64,000 nt of DNA from Dioszegia crocea (GCA_001600615.1 BCKK01000008.1:62001-126000); one strand, 5' to 3'; counted from the stretch's first letter, positions 19,771-31,356 are shown. A program made the numbers and translations. Notes: generated by a model from the sequence alone, not told the origin.

Positions 19771-20895
19771 TCAGTTGTCTCGGTATCGGCGAATCTGCAG
19801 AATCAGTGTCGGAATCCTAAGGATGACGCGGCGTAGAACGTACAATCTCGAGCTGAAAGGAGCGGTTGAGGCTTTAGACGAATAAGTGGGGGCGACAGCG
19901 GATTATCTGATCGATCTAGCATGGGACGATGCTTGATTCCTTGTCCTCCCTTCGAGCTATAGCGTATGGGATGTATGCTCGAGAAGGAATGTTAATTCAA
20001 AGGCGGAGTCAGAATCGACGGATCGGGTTGATTCCAACGGGTGATATATGTGTAATTTTTGAGAGTGATTAATTCGGGGATATGGATCAAGCGAGTGTAC
20101 GTCCCAAGACGGAGGGTATGTATGGACAATAGGGCGCTGCTTCTAGGGTGATAGGGGTAGGGATAGTACCTGTCTCATTGAAGAATAGGCGCACCAAGGT
20201 GGTAGTCAATTTGATTCCGTCTCAGGGTCCACACGGGGCTTGCGGCGTTTCAGACTCAAAGAGGCAATTAGTGGCGGTTTTCGCCACTCAGCCAAAGTGC
20301 CACATTCAACTGTCCGCCTGCGTTCGACATTGCAGATCGCTGCTACGGACGCTAATTTTTATAACCAATCGACTCGCCTATTCAAGGCACTGAGTCTTCG
20401 ATCTCATAGCTGCTGCTACTGAATGCGCTAGGCGCGGCAGCGAAAGATCTAGTGAATCAACAGTACGCTCCGTTATCGAAGCCACGTGCACATGGCCGGG
20501 AGCGCCAATAATGGTTGCTACGCGTATGAGCGCATTGTATTCTGTACCTTTGCCACCTTTGATGAGACGGCCCCTGAGTAGTCAGGGCGGATATCAGGGT
20601 TCCATGGCGATCATACGTGTTTGTACATGCCCCAGGCAGCCATCGCCGACACGCGTGGCATAGTACTGCACCATTCAGGAAGGTGACCCTGTCACTCGCT
20701 CGTCACCGACTCCAGGAGCCAACGGGTACCCACGAAGGCACGAAGACGAAGGGGATATATAAAGTGCTGCTCGGGCCCACCCTTTTTGCCTTTTCCTTCG
20801 ATTCATCCTCGCATATCCCCAGCTGTTCTCACCGCGCTCATTCAGCCACTCCTGCACAATCCACTACCCTTTCCAACTCAAGAGACCCTACTGCA
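19771..20895. promoter_or_regulatory. Divergent intergenic region CCR4 / orphan gene, 1.1 kb
   Basis: Near the orphan gene: ACGCGTATGA at 20520-20529 and GACACGCGTGGCA with its core at 20651-20656 (245 bp upstream of the ATG). Both are one mismatch from the ACGCGTRTCA pattern in one orientation. A strong TATA box TATATAAAG lies at 20756-20764, about 132 bp before the ATG. No gene seen in the remaining ~700 bp. Confidence 0.5.
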
Positions 20896-21633
20896 ATGTC
20901 AAACTCCAGCGAGCTCTCTGATTACGTCGACACGGCGAGCGAGTCTGAAGAGGTTCTGCAGTCTGAAAACGAGGACGTCGTCGCCGGGACTGCAGATGAG
21001 CCTCTGCGTGAGCTGCAGACTCCGGAGGAACGCCGGCAGAGAAGAGCCGATCTTGTTGCAACTCGAAAGCCGAAGATCGATGCCATTGTCAAAATCCGCA
21101 AGCTTCTTACCCTCCAATTTGGCCGTGGGACAGCCGAGACTACCCCGCTGGCTTCCGTTACCCTCCAGGTTTCCGAAGACGGTTCTGCCCTCTCCCTGCT
21201 GAGCAACATACCTACTTTGCCTTCCGACAAAGCCATCAGAACCACCAACAAGTGGTCGACAGCTGAGGCTACCATAACGAAGGGGGTCCAGCGGCATCGA
21301 CGCACTGCGCTTCGATGGGAACAACTTGCCGCTTACGACTGGCTGCTCGATGTTTGCAGAATCGATCCTCAACCTACCAGCGAGATACAAGCTCGTGGAA
21401 TTTTGCCTACTCTCCAAAGGACCAAGACAATCACCAATGACGATCCCAACATGATTGACCTTGGCTGTGGGATCGGGTCTGTCGAAAGCATCGAGTGGCT
21501 CAGCTACGACAACGGTGACAAGACAGTGGTTTTCACTTTCTTCAGGCCGAAGGAACTTCTGATCAGTCAGGCGGGCAACAAGGTGAAGAAGAATGTGAAG
21601 GGATCGAAGAAGGGGAGGAATTCAAAGCGCTGA
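20896..21633 (+). CDS. Orphan protein with acidic N-terminus and basic C-terminus
   Basis: Single exon, 245 residues from MSNSSELSDYVDTASESEE. The frame is open further upstream, but the TATA box at 20756 and a leader with CA-rich pre-ATG context favour this start. Residues 1-50 are acidic and Ser-rich. About 60-80 (ATRKPKIDAIVKIRKLLTLQ) is a basic helix, and 130-165 (RTALRWEQLAAYDWLLDV) a second helix. A compact middle holds PNMIDLGCGIGSVESIEWL. That resembles a methyltransferase glycine loop at first sight, but the surrounding fold is absent. The tail is Lys-rich (NKVKKNVKGSKKGRNSKR), suggesting a nuclear signal. No known family recognised. Confidence 0.62.
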   Translation: MSNSSELSDYVDTASESEEVLQSENEDVVAGTADEPLRELQTPEERRQRRADLVATRKPKIDAIVKIRKLLTLQFGRGTAETTPLASVTLQVSEDGSALSLLSNIPTLPSDKAIRTTNKWSTAEATITKGVQRHRRTALRWEQLAAYDWLLDVCRIDPQPTSEIQARGILPTLQRTKTITNDDPNMIDLGCGIGSVESIEWLSYDNGDKTVVFTFFRPKELLISQAGNKVKKNVKGSKKGRNSKR

Positions 21634-22124
21634 GCCGAGCCGAAGGCAGGCTAGGAGCAGGAGGAGGTGAGCTCGCGTCGAACAGCTCAATTGCAGAGCA
21701 GCTTAGTCGGCAATGATTGGGAAGGGATCTAGTCTTAAACGGTACTCGGGGTCGAGGGAGTGACAGAGAGAGCGCAGTCGATGAGGGCGAGCTGATAGAT
21801 TCCCTCACCCTTTCGTACATGCTTTCTTCTAAGATGCACATATTAGTCAGAGTAGATCATGCTCAATGCCGGCGCCTTGCACCATAGGAACTGAAGTTTT
21901 ATCTTGGATTAGTGAAGTATCTGAACATTTCTGTCTTGGTGCCCTGTGAGAATAAATGAGCTGTCAGCCTATTCTTCAAACGTGTATACATTTCTTCGCC
22001 TACTATTAAGTATAAGCCTATAGATTAAAAGGGTGGTACCCCAACACAAATCACAATTTCCTCCACAAGACTTCAGATTTCCCCCTTGATCACATTCCCT
22101 TCAATTCCACCCAATACCACCTGC
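21634..22124. other. Intergenic between convergent genes, 491 bp
   Basis: Between the ends of the convergent orphan (+) and the large minus-strand gene. No gene or motif recognised; presumably 3' UTRs. Confidence 0.45.
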
Positions 22125-25100
22125 CTACTTCTTACTCTTGACACTTCCCGCCCTACTCCCACTCTTTGTACTCCCCATCTTCCCCTTCTTCCCTTTCGCC
22201 CCCGCCCCTTCCTCCTCAAACGTCCCTTTATTCTTACTCAATCCTTTCCTAGCCTTCGCATACCCCGCATCCCCATCTTCCTCATCTGACGTATCCTCCC
22301 TCATCCTTCCAATCCGGGTATTCCACTGCTCTCCTTGACCTGGGGCACGCTGAGGACTCTCATCCCTAGCGTTGGACTTATCCGGATAACCATCCGTCAA
22401 GGGTGCAGGCGCATGTACCGAGTCCATCGGGCTATCCGGAGCTGTGATCCTGACCGATTTAGGTCGTCGAGATGACCTTGAAGCTCGATCATCCTCTACC
22501 CCACCCAACCCTCCCATACCCGCCGCACCCCCATTCCTACGCGCAGTATTCACCGTATCAACACTTTCCGCCTCTGAATATTCACCATCATCTTGTCCCA
22601 TTTCTCCACCCCTCGATACCCTCTCTACAGCTGGCGGTCCAACATTAATCCCCAACCTCTTTACCCTCTCATTATCCACAAACTTGTACTTCTTCCCATT
22701 ATCTTGCTCTTCCTCACTGCTACTCTCTTCATCCCTATTATTACCCCCCTCGATGGCAGACTCATATACGCTCGCCCCCTCTTCCGTCTGCATAGAGGTG
22801 TATGAAGCGCGAGTCCCCGGTCGGGGCCTCTCAGCCTGAGATGGGGCAGAGGGGAATGATTGGGGTCGGACAGGCGCACCGGCCGACGTGTCTTTGGACA
22901 GATCAACACGGCCGGGCGCAGTGACGCTGAGGAGTGTCTTGGGCATTTCGAGTGGTGGTGCCAAGGGAGTAGGGGACGAGGGCCTAAGTGCCGACTTAAG
23001 AGGGGCAGGTTGGAATCGGCTCGGCAAGTGCTGAGACCCTGCAGCCTGAGGAACCTTGGTGAGGGAGTTGGACCTTGAGATGGAATTGTGAGGGTAAAGC
23101 TCGTCCTTGTTTACAGACTCGCGTGGGGGATCTCCAGGTCTGACGATGGATGATCCGGGTGCTTTGGGCAATTCGAGCTGTGGGGTCACTTGGCTCCGAG
23201 GAGCTTTGGGGATATCGGGCATGATGGGTGTAGTGGGGTTGTCGTTTCGCGAAACGAGTGACATCATGTTATTGGCTGATGTCGCGGGCTGAGAACCCAA
23301 ACCCGTCGCTCGGGAAATAGACCCATTCTGTCTCGTCTTCTTGACGGATCCAGTGGTTGATCGTACGGTACCCGTTGTACGCGTCGTCCCGACCGAAGCG
23401 GTACTCCGAACAGTGTTGGACCGCGCCATGCCTGGAGACTTGGCACCTGAGGCTGTATTCGCCCGACCGGTCGTGCCGGCGGGGTTACGAGCAGTGATGG
23501 TGCTGGTGCTTCCGGCCCGAGAACCAGCGCCGAGGTCCGATCGAGTAGGTTTCGAGGGGATAAGACCAGAAGCGACGGGGAGTTTAGAGTTTCGCTTGGA
23601 AGAAGGAGCTCGACCGATGGTATCGACTGAGAATGTAGAGTTCCGATTGTTGGATACGCTAACGAGGTTCCCTCCTTCGTCATCTGATGAACTATCATCA
23701 CCTGACCTCCCCCTCATTCGCCCACCGCCAAACGAGGAAGCACGCTTGATGTTGGTGTCTGTCCGAGTCGACCATCCACCCTTGTTGGAAGACCCATAAG
23801 GCGGTGACTCCCGACCTGACTCATCCCTCTTCTTGGACTTGAAGAGTCGTCCAATAGACGCAAAGAACCCCTTCTTCTTTACGGGTACGCCGCGGAGGGA
23901 GGAAGAGTTGGAGTTGGTTCGGCCTAGAGCGGCACCATTACCGCCCTGCTGACGATCGTCGGAGTGGGCACGACGCAGAGAGCGGCGCTTGGTGATGGGC
24001 TTGTACGCCATTCCGCCGACATCACTGGCCGCTCGTCGACGAGGAGGGGCGTCGCTGTCTGATGAATCACCATTGGCGCCTTGGGGTACAGTGGAGTTGG
24101 GACGAGCGCGGTAGTTGGTCACACTGGGAACGCCGAGAGGACTGGATTTGTAGTTCCCATTGGCGGTACCGGACCGATTGGCCTGAGCGCTGGAAGGCCG
24201 GGGTGTGGCTGCCCCACCTCGGTTCTCGTGGACTGTGAGGTTGCGAGGTCCGTCGTCGTCTGACGATCCCTCCTCGTTCTCCTCGGCAATACTGCCCGTG
24301 ATGGATCCGGGACCGTGTGCGCCGTGGAGGCCCTTGGGGTAAGGGCGGCGGCTGGGGGATTGGTGGGTGTCGTCGAAGCCGATCTGGGAGGCAGATTGGG
24401 AGGGGGCAATGGACCCGTTCGAATCGAGCTCAAACGCATTGGCAGGGAGGTCTAAGCAATCAGCAAATGTTGATGGATAGAAGAGATGAGAATCTACCGT
24501 GTGCCCTGTCCAAATCGCTCAAACCCTTCTTGGCTTGGCTGACCCACATCCGGCCCACAGCCTCCATAGCCCTAAACCTCTCCTCCAACCCCCTAAGCAT
24601 GACCTTGTTCCTTTCCTTCTCAATCTTAATCTCCAACGCCCGCAGGTGCTCTTCACAACCTAGCAATTCCGCCTGGGCATCGGCCAATTTCCCAGCCCGC
24701 TTACCCTCCTTGGTAGCTGCCGACCCATCACTAGTGACCGAGATGGACGAGCCTCTGGAAGACATGTTGGTCTGACTATAATTGTTGGCCATGGCCGAGA
24801 GGTCTGATTTGGTGGGTCGAGATTTGGTAGTTTTGATTAATCGAGTAACGAGGATTTCCCTATCTCGCCTAACCCTCGACATCTCCTCTTCGAGCTGATG
24901 AATCTGCTTGAGATCCTTCCTGAAGGCGTCCATGCTGGACATGAATGCTGCCCAACCTTGGGTCTCATCCATGCCTACATTGCTCCCGATTTGAGAACCG
25001 TGAGCTTCGAGCAGGGCACCAGAGAGAGGGCCCTCGAAGCCTGAGTGACGGACGGCTTTGCGTACGGCCGGGACGACGCCGGGTGAGGAAGTGACGTAGG

Positions 25101-25288
25101 CGAGGAGGGATGAGGTGGAGGGGTGAGCGTGGGATAGGAGGGTAAGGAGGGCATCTTTGAGCTGCTTCTGCGAGTCCCTAGAGGTCAGCAGATTGGCCTG
25201 AGATGTGGGAGGAAGGAGCTCACATGTAGTTGGACAGCAATCTGTCGGAACTGCTCCGGTGAGCGTGACCTGGACGGAGCATGTCCAT
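22125..25288 (-). CDS. Large protein with helical N-terminus and long disordered Ser-rich region (possible BAR/IMD-like)
   Basis: Three exons: 25288-25224, 25177-24498, 24451-22125 (1,023 residues, phases consistent). Residues ~20-250 are mostly helical: QKQLKDALLTLLSHAHPSTS, FMSSMDAFRKDLKQIHQLEE, EEHLRALEIKIEKERNKVML, and FRAMEAVGRMWVSQAKKGLS. This resembles an antiparallel helical bundle of the BAR/IMD kind found in cortical membrane-shaping proteins, but I cannot confirm it. From about 250 the protein is disordered and rich in Ser, Arg, Pro and Thr (SLRRAHSDD, GFFASIGRLFKSKKRDESG, repeated TRTTGTVRSTTGSVKK). It ends in a basic run (KGKKGKMGSTKSGSRAGSVK). No kinase, GAP or other catalytic motif seen. 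Shares a 391-bp promoter region with STT3. Confidence 0.78.
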
Positions 25289-25679
25289 CTTTGCGGTGTT
25301 GTCGGGGTGTAAGGGTTGTTGACAAGTGAAAGAAGAGGCGACTCCTTCTTATGATGAAGGAGGAGAGGAAGGAGAGCTGTGGCAGAGCCCGGGAATAGGA
25401 TGGTCGGCGGTGGCTGGAAGTGGGAAGAGAGGCATTGAGGGCATTGACATTTGGCTCGACGTCATCTGAGATCCGGGTCCGGTAATCTTGGCCCAATCCG
25501 GTAATTCCCACAACCGGATAACGGCATTCCGGGAAGCCCCGGGACTGGCCTTATCACTTTCCGACCCAATTACCACGTCAGCCTACCTCGGACACGTCCC
25601 TTGAGTCCACCCAAGCTAGGGAGGTATGCCTACAACATACAGCTATAGAGCCTCTACTAAAAGCTTACAGGGCACCATC
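25289..25679. promoter_or_regulatory. Bidirectional promoter of the helical-protein gene and STT3
   Basis: 391 bp between divergent starts. TCCGGTAAT occurs at 25478-25486 and 25497-25505, followed by ACCGGATAACGG at about 25513-25524: three related CCGG(T/A)TAA-like units within 47 bp. Confidence 0.4.
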
Positions 25680-28600
25680 ATGGCGCCAAAGCAAAGAACG
25701 CCAGCAAAGGCGGCGACAGCAGCGGCGGCTGTACCGAAATCAGACCCGGCACAGCATCTGCTAGTCGACAATCTACCAGCAGCTGCCATGGACAAGCAGC
25801 CTGTATCCTCGACTTCCACCTCCACTCCTACTCCAGCAAAAGATGCGGCACCCCTCTCCACTCGGCAATTAGCCTATCCCTTACCACATAAGATCAGCCC
25901 CGCGACGATAGCCAATACCGAGTCGCTACTCCGATTTGTGATTCTAGGATTGATCAGTGCTGCGGCGGTTGCGAGTCGGCTGTTTGCTGTAATTCGATTC
26001 GAGAGTGTCATTCATGAGTTGTAAGCTGGCCCTCGCCCCCCCCCCCCCCAGATAAGGCATATAGCTGACAGCATAGTGATCCATGGTTCAACTTGTCAGT
26101 CTAGCTCTCTCGTTGCTATCTTCAACACCTACTGACGTTTCAGCCGAGCATCCAAAGTCCTAGTCAACCAGGGTTTCTACGTAAGCTACCTCGTCCCCAG
26201 ATAGGTTCCGGACTGAGCGAGCTTACCCGGTAGGAATTCTGGAACTGGTTCGACCCAGCAGCATGGTACCCCCTTGGCCGAACCGTCGGCGGAACAGTCT
26301 ACCCGGGACTCATGGTGACTTCAGGCCTAATATGGCATCTCCTCCGCCTGATCAACATGCCAGTAGACATCCGGAATGTCTGCGTCATGCTCGCTCCGGG
26401 ATTCTCGGGTCTGACTGTCATTGCGACTTACCTGTGAGCTGTCTCAAGAATATTATCGAGTGGAGACATCAACTGATGCATTTAGCTTCACGACGGAAAT
26501 GGCACCCCCTGCGGCCGGTCTGCTAGCTGCAGCATTTATGGGCATCGTACCAGGCTACATCTCCCGATCTGTCGCTGGGTCATACGATAATGAAGCTATT
26601 GCCATCTTCTTGCTCATGACGACCTTCTACGTTTGGATCAAGGCGTTGAGATTAGGAAGTGCAATGTGGGGAGTTGTCGCGGCGTTGTTTTACGGTTGGA
26701 TGGTGGCAGCTTGGGGAGGGTATGTCTTCATAACCAACAGTAAGCTTCCCCCCACTGCACGACGACGGGTTCAAGCTCACACGCCCAGTGATCCCTCTAC
26801 ACGCCTTCGTCCTAATCCTAATGGGCCGCTTCACAAACCGACTCTACACCTCCTATTCAGCATGGTACGTCATCGGCACCATCGCATCGATGCAAGTACC
26901 CTTTGTCGAATTCCTCCCTATCCGCACATCAGAACACATGGCCGCTTTAGGCGTATTCGGTCTACTCCAACTCGTCGCTTTTGTCGAAACGGTCCGAAAA
27001 CTTGTACCGGGTAAACAATTCCAATTACTCCTTAGGACTTTTGTCGTCGTTACTTTCGTCGTCAGCTTTGCCGTCTTGGTCATGTTGACTTTCTCGGGTT
27101 GGATCGCTCCTTGGACTGGAAGATTTTACAGTCTTTGGGATACAGGTTATGCCAAAGTTCACAGTGAGCTAAATCTCCCTCTTATTCTTATTTCTCTAGA
27201 CATAACAGAGATTTTTCGCTAATCTCCAGTGCCAATCATCGCCTCTGTATCGGAACATCAACCCACCGCCTGGCCTTCCTTCTTCTTCGACCTGGAAATG
27301 CTCATCTTCTTCTTCCCTGCGGGCGTCTACTGGTGTTTCCGCGAACTTCGAGACGAGCACGTATTCGTCATCATCTACGCCGTCCTCTCATCCTACTTCG
27401 CAGGCGTAATGGTCCGGCTTATCCTCGTCATTACACCCGTCGTCTGCGTTTGCGCAGCCATTGCAATCTCACGATTACTCGAAGCTTATATCGACCCTGC
27501 TGTACCTGTCGACTCTTCTCCATCTTCATCCTCCGACACTCCCAGAAAGAAGAAATCCTCCACTTCCACTTCTACCCCGACCGATAAAACCCTATGGACC
27601 GGTATCCTCGGTACATCCTCCACTCGAGGTATATGGGGTCTCGACACTCGATTCGCCGTCATAGGCACCATGACCCTTTTCCTCTTTATATTCGTATATC
27701 ACTGTACCTGGGTTACACAATCTGCCTACTCTTCACCCTCCGTCGTCCTTTCCTCTCGAAACCAAGATGGATCCAACAACATCATTGACGATTTCCGAGA
27801 AGCCTACTATTGGTTAAGGCAAAACACGGAGGAAGATGCTGTAGTTATGAGTTGGTGGGATTATGGGTATCAAATTGCGGGTATGGCGGACCGACCGACT
27901 TTGGTTGATAATAATACTTGGAATAATACCCATATAGCTACGGTCGGGAAAGCAATGGCGAGTAGTGAAGAGGTTGCGTATCCGATTTTGAGAAGGCATG
28001 ATGTTGAGTATGTGTTGGTTATCTTTGGTGGGTTGTTGGGGTATTCTGGGTGAGTGTTTCTTTGGGTTTGATATGAGCGTTGATAGGTGGTGATGGGAAG
28101 GGGAAGATGGATTGGATGAGGATAAGGGAGGGGGAGAGGGACATGAAGGGGTTAATTGTGACGAGGGTGAAGGGCCGAAGAGAGGAAGAATATCCGGCAA
28201 CATGAACACTATCGGTCCATCTTACTATGGACTGAAGCTAACATCTCAGTGACGATATCAACAAGTTCCTCTGGATGGTTAGGATCGCGCAGGGTGAATG
28301 GCCCGACGAGGTACAAGAGGCGAACTACTTCACTCAGCGTGGAGAGTATGCTGTTGATGCTCGAGCGTAAGTCTACACCGCCGCCTCTCCTCTTCGTGTT
28401 GTTCACATTATCCTTGATCCATCATACACCCCTTCATTCTTTTCTTCCCTCTACCCTCCGAGTCCAATCCTTCATCGCCTCTCCTACCAATCCCTACCGT
28501 CTCGTCATCGCAGAATAATCCTTTTCGTCCCTTTTACGGGCCCATTCGAGACGCCCCAGAAAAGTCCACATGCTGACTGTCCAGCACACCCACCATGAAG

Positions 28601-29114
28601 AACTCGCTCATGTACAAAATGTCTTACTACCGTTTCCACGAGCTCTTCGGGGGTCAGCCGGCGCAGGATAGAGTCAGAGGTCAGACTATGCCCCAGGAAG
28701 GTCCAGTGCTGGATACGCTCGGTTAGTTTGTTATCTCTCTCGCATCACCACCCGTTTCTCCTTTTCTTTCGAGACCTCTCTCCTTCTTTCCTACTCTTCT
28801 TCTCTCCCTCTTTCCTTTCTATCCCTCATCATCTGGGCCCATCTCTACAGACACCCCTCGAGGTATTACCTATACGCTCACCTCCGCTTCTGTCGTCCAT
28901 CCCACATTCACTGCCCCTACTTTCAAACAACTCAGCTGACCCCTCTGCAGAAGAAGCATTCACCTCTGAAAACTGGATCGTACGGATATATCAAGTCAAG
29001 AAGGAAGATCCGCTAGGTCGGGAACATCGCGCGGTGAATGCGTTTGATGCCGGAAAGAGGTTGACGAAGAGTAAGAGTCAAGGACCAGGGAAGAAGAGTC
29101 GACCTAGTATGTGA
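25680..29114 (+). CDS. STT3: Oligosaccharyltransferase catalytic subunit Stt3
   Basis: Ten exons: 25680-26020, 26077-26094, 26144-26180, 26234-26433, 26486-26739, 26789-27163, 27230-28049, 28250-28366, ~28585-28721, 28951-29114 (about 820 residues). The start of exon 9 is uncertain by one base. Stt3 transfers the dolichol-linked glycan to Asn in the ER lumen. Visible hallmarks: first luminal acidic motif FDPWFNFRASK, the [14 protein letters not shown] loop, [16 protein letters not shown], and the catalytic/sequon-binding [11 protein letters not shown] (about residue 617) followed by DNNTWNNTH. The C-terminal luminal domain ends in basic [12 protein letters not shown]. Multiple hydrophobic segments span residues ~75-500. 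Exon 2 is an 18-nt microexon encoding most of DPWFNF. Introns 7-9 are 200-229 nt, four times the norm. The N-terminal Ala/Lys-rich leader is longer than usual. Confidence 0.93.
26036..26049. repeat. 14-C homopolymer in STT3 intron 1
   Basis: Run of C at the end of the first intron, just before CAGATAAGG. It may vary in length or be a sequencing-length artefact; it does not affect coding. Confidence 0.7.
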
Positions 29115-29463
29115 AATTAAGGTGGATGGTATAGAATTGAATGCAGGTCTTTAGATGGATGGGGTGGAGCCGGCTTGCTTATTACTGGTTGGAAATCAGT
29201 CAGTCTTGATGGAGGGCGGATATCTCTCTCCACACATCGATAGGTATTACACCAACTTGCGATTGGATTCTCAGTCTAGCGCAATGCGCGGGGAGGCTCA
29301 ATACGAATCTCCAGACCGATGAGCAGCTCACTCATTCACACACTGATATATGCATAGAGCTGAATAAGATCCACGCATGGGTACTGCATCATTTCTCCCA
29401 ATCGTCAACGCCCGATGCCCGACTTGTCGATATCGCCCCGCATAGCCCGACCAACCCCCTACC
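29115..29463. other. Intergenic between convergent genes, 349 bp
   Basis: Between STT3 (+) and gene E (-). No feature recognised. Confidence 0.45.
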
Positions 29464-30114
29464 CTACGCCCTGAAGGCCTTCTTCCGCTGCGCCAATTCT
29501 TCCGTCCTCTTCTTCCAGGCCATCGATCTCGCCTTCGTGGCCTTGTACTCAGAACTCGGCATCCTCATTATCGCCTCATGCTCTGCCCTAAGAGCATCAT
29601 CCTCCCTCTCGAGACTGGTCGCAATCGCATGCCTCCGAGTCCACTCGGCATCAGCCGCCGCATCAATCTCTTCCTGCCTGGTCGAGTCCCCTCCATCACC
29701 ACTGGTCCCCCTCAGGCCACTAAGGCCGCTGGCTTGACTTCGGCCGGTGCTCTTCCCGCCTGCAAACGTGTCGGTTCCGCCAATAACACCAGCCCACAAC
29801 GCATCATCTCGGCGTTGCCGGTCCTTGCGTCTCGTCTCAGCCGCACTGGTCCACCTGTCCTCGAGGCCAGCATAGCTGAGACTCAGCGCGATGAGCCCTG
29901 CTCCGCCAATAACGCCCGTCGTCCACATGGACGGTAGAGAGTCGGCGACGCTGGAGGGGAGGTATGAGCTGCAGGCGGTGGCGACGCCGAGGCCTGTCGC
30001 TGCGAGAGTGGCGGTGTAGGCTGCAAGCCTCGGCACTTGGGTCCGCCATGTCTCAGTGGCGGTATCTTTCGACGTCTCTTTGGAGCTCTTGGAGAGGAAG
30101 GATGGGAAGGTCAT
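29464..30114 (-). CDS. Small two-segment membrane protein with charged tail (family member E)
   Basis: Single exon, 216 residues. N-terminus MTFPSFLSKSSKET..ATETWRTQVPR, then an Ala-rich hydrophobic segment (about 30-52, AAYTATLAATGLGVATACSS) running into SYLPSSVADSLPSMW and a second segment (about 67-85, TGVIGGAGLIALSLSYAG). From ~90 the tail is highly charged and helical (RWTSAAETRRKDRQRRDDAL, ERTRRHAIATSLEREDD-type). F at 30607-31356 matches from W23 to the second segment almost residue by residue: W(R/Q)T(Q/R)VPR(L/A)AAY.AT.AATGLG.ATA.SSYLPS. They are tandem, same strand, 490 bp apart, so a recent duplication is clear. ACGCGTCTGG at 30397 lies ~290 bp upstream. Function unknown. Confidence 0.72.
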   Translation of the reverse strand: MTFPSFLSKSSKETSKDTATETWRTQVPRLAAYTATLAATGLGVATACSSYLPSSVADSLPSMWTTGVIGGAGLIALSLSYAGLEDRWTSAAETRRKDRQRRDDALWAGVIGGTDTFAGGKSTGRSQASGLSGLRGTSGDGGDSTRQEEIDAAADAEWTRRHAIATSLEREDDALRAEHEAIMRMPSSEYKATKARSMAWKKRTEELAQRKKAFRA

Positions 30115-30606
30115 TGTGGCTTGATGAGTGGTAGATGTGGAAGTGAGTGGATCGATCTGCAGGGGTGTGTAGTGTGAATGGGGTGAGTGGGACTGGTTTG
30201 TTGCTCGGGGGAGTGCTACAAACAGTGGAAGTGAGGAGTATTAGTGTGATGTACGACGAAAAAAAGAGGAGAAAGGGGGTGGGCTTACTCTGTCCTGACG
30301 GCTGACGGGGGCAGGCGATCTGGAAAGCTGTGTGCTACGTCATGTCAGTCGCCCTTGGAGTACGGGCGGATAAATGAAGGGTTCGCCTGTCAAGGAACGC
30401 GTCTGGGCATCAGCCTCCTTTGAGAGTGGACTCCGGAACGTGGGGACTGGCAGGGATGACGACACACGCACATCGCCGAACGGCGGAATAGCGGTCAGCC
30501 CCTTCAGACTGAGTTTGACTGACCAAACTAGACCTGCAGTGTCGTCGGTCAACAGGCAGGAGCGAGTCTAGCGTTCCGCACCGCATCCAGCTAATCGAGA
30601 TATGTT
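30115..30606. promoter_or_regulatory. Promoter region of gene E
   Basis: 492 bp. ACGCGTCTGG at 30397-30406 is at the usual ~290-bp distance but matches the RTCA extension in neither orientation. A minus-strand GTAAGC at 30288 with TTTGTAG near 30217 may be a 5'-UTR intron like those of B, C and D; not certain. Confidence 0.35.
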
Positions 30607-31356
30607 TCAGCGATTCGAACTCTGACTGACCCGAATGCTGACGTGCCGACAAGAGCCATGCGATGCTGAATAGTATCGTACCGCCATACGTTTGCTCGAG
30701 CGGAAGATACACCCATCCGTGAGCTGCAAGAATCGATGACTCTGACAAATCTCACGCTTGCACATATACATCGCAGATAGCTCATGAAGGTTCTTGAAGA
30801 TGATGTTCCAGGATCGGCACCCCGGCCTCGCAGCCGACGCCGCCGAATCAGTACTAGAGTTGATTGTCAATGACCCTCCTCTCCTCATCCTCGATCTCGC
30901 CTTCGACAGCTTCCCGGCGTCGCCCCAGCTCGCGCGTGAGGCCGAAAGTTGGAGCGTTGCGTAGAACAGCTCGGCTTCAGTGAAAGCAGCTCCCTTCTCC
31001 ATCATTGTCGCAACCATCTCCTCCATCGTGACATCCGTCCGCCCACCCGACTCGCTTCCGGTTCCACCTGCAGTCCCTGATTGTCCGCCGAAGCAAAAGT
31101 GACTGAGGCCAATTCCCACCACACCTGCAGCAGCAAGCGAGCACGTGCTCCAAACCGGGGGTAGATGGCTGGAGAGGCCGGAAGGGAGGTAAGAGCTGAA
31201 AGCGGTCGCGAGGCCGAGTCCTGTTGCAGCGACGGTCGCTGCATATGCGGCAGCCCGCGGCACCCTTGTCTGCCATGTAGCAGTGTTTGTTGTACCGCCA
31301 GGCTTGGTGCTGGAGCGCTTTGAGAAGAAGGAGGTGATGTTGCTGAGGGAGGTCAT
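30607..31356 (-). CDS. Small two-segment membrane protein (family member F, paralogue of E)
   Basis: 249 residues as one open frame. Residues 1-27 polar (MTSLSNITSFFSKRSS, GTTNTATWQTRVPR). First hydrophobic segment about 30-52 (AAAYAATVAATGLGLATAFS), SSYLPSGLSSHLPPVW linker, second segment about 72-92 (CSLAAAGVVGIGLSHFCFG). The tail differs from E: Gly/Ser-rich, then MEEMVATMMEKGAAFTEAEL and an Arg-rich stretch. The last ~75 residues (from about RPGCRSWNIIF) have odd Cys/Arg-rich composition and may be read-through past an unrecognised intron or a degraded end. The E-like core is strong evidence that the gene is real; the C-terminal boundary is less certain. Function unknown. Confidence 0.65.
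   Translation of the reverse strand: MTSLSNITSFFSKRSSTKPGGTTNTATWQTRVPRAAAYAATVAATGLGLATAFSSYLPSGLSSHLPPVWSTCSLAAAGVVGIGLSHFCFGGQSGTAGGTGSESGGRTDVTMEEMVATMMEKGAAFTEAELFYATLQLSASRASWGDAGKLSKARSRMRRGGSLTINSSTDSAASAARPGCRSWNIIFKNLHELSAMYMCKREICQSHRFLQLTDGCIFRSSKRMAVRYYSASHGSCRHVSIRVSQSSNR

Noticed and set aside
21450..21480. Methyltransferase-like DLGCGIGS in the 20.9-kb orphan
   Set aside because: Only the glycine-rich string matches; the flanking strand-helix pattern and later motifs are absent and the protein is too short after it.
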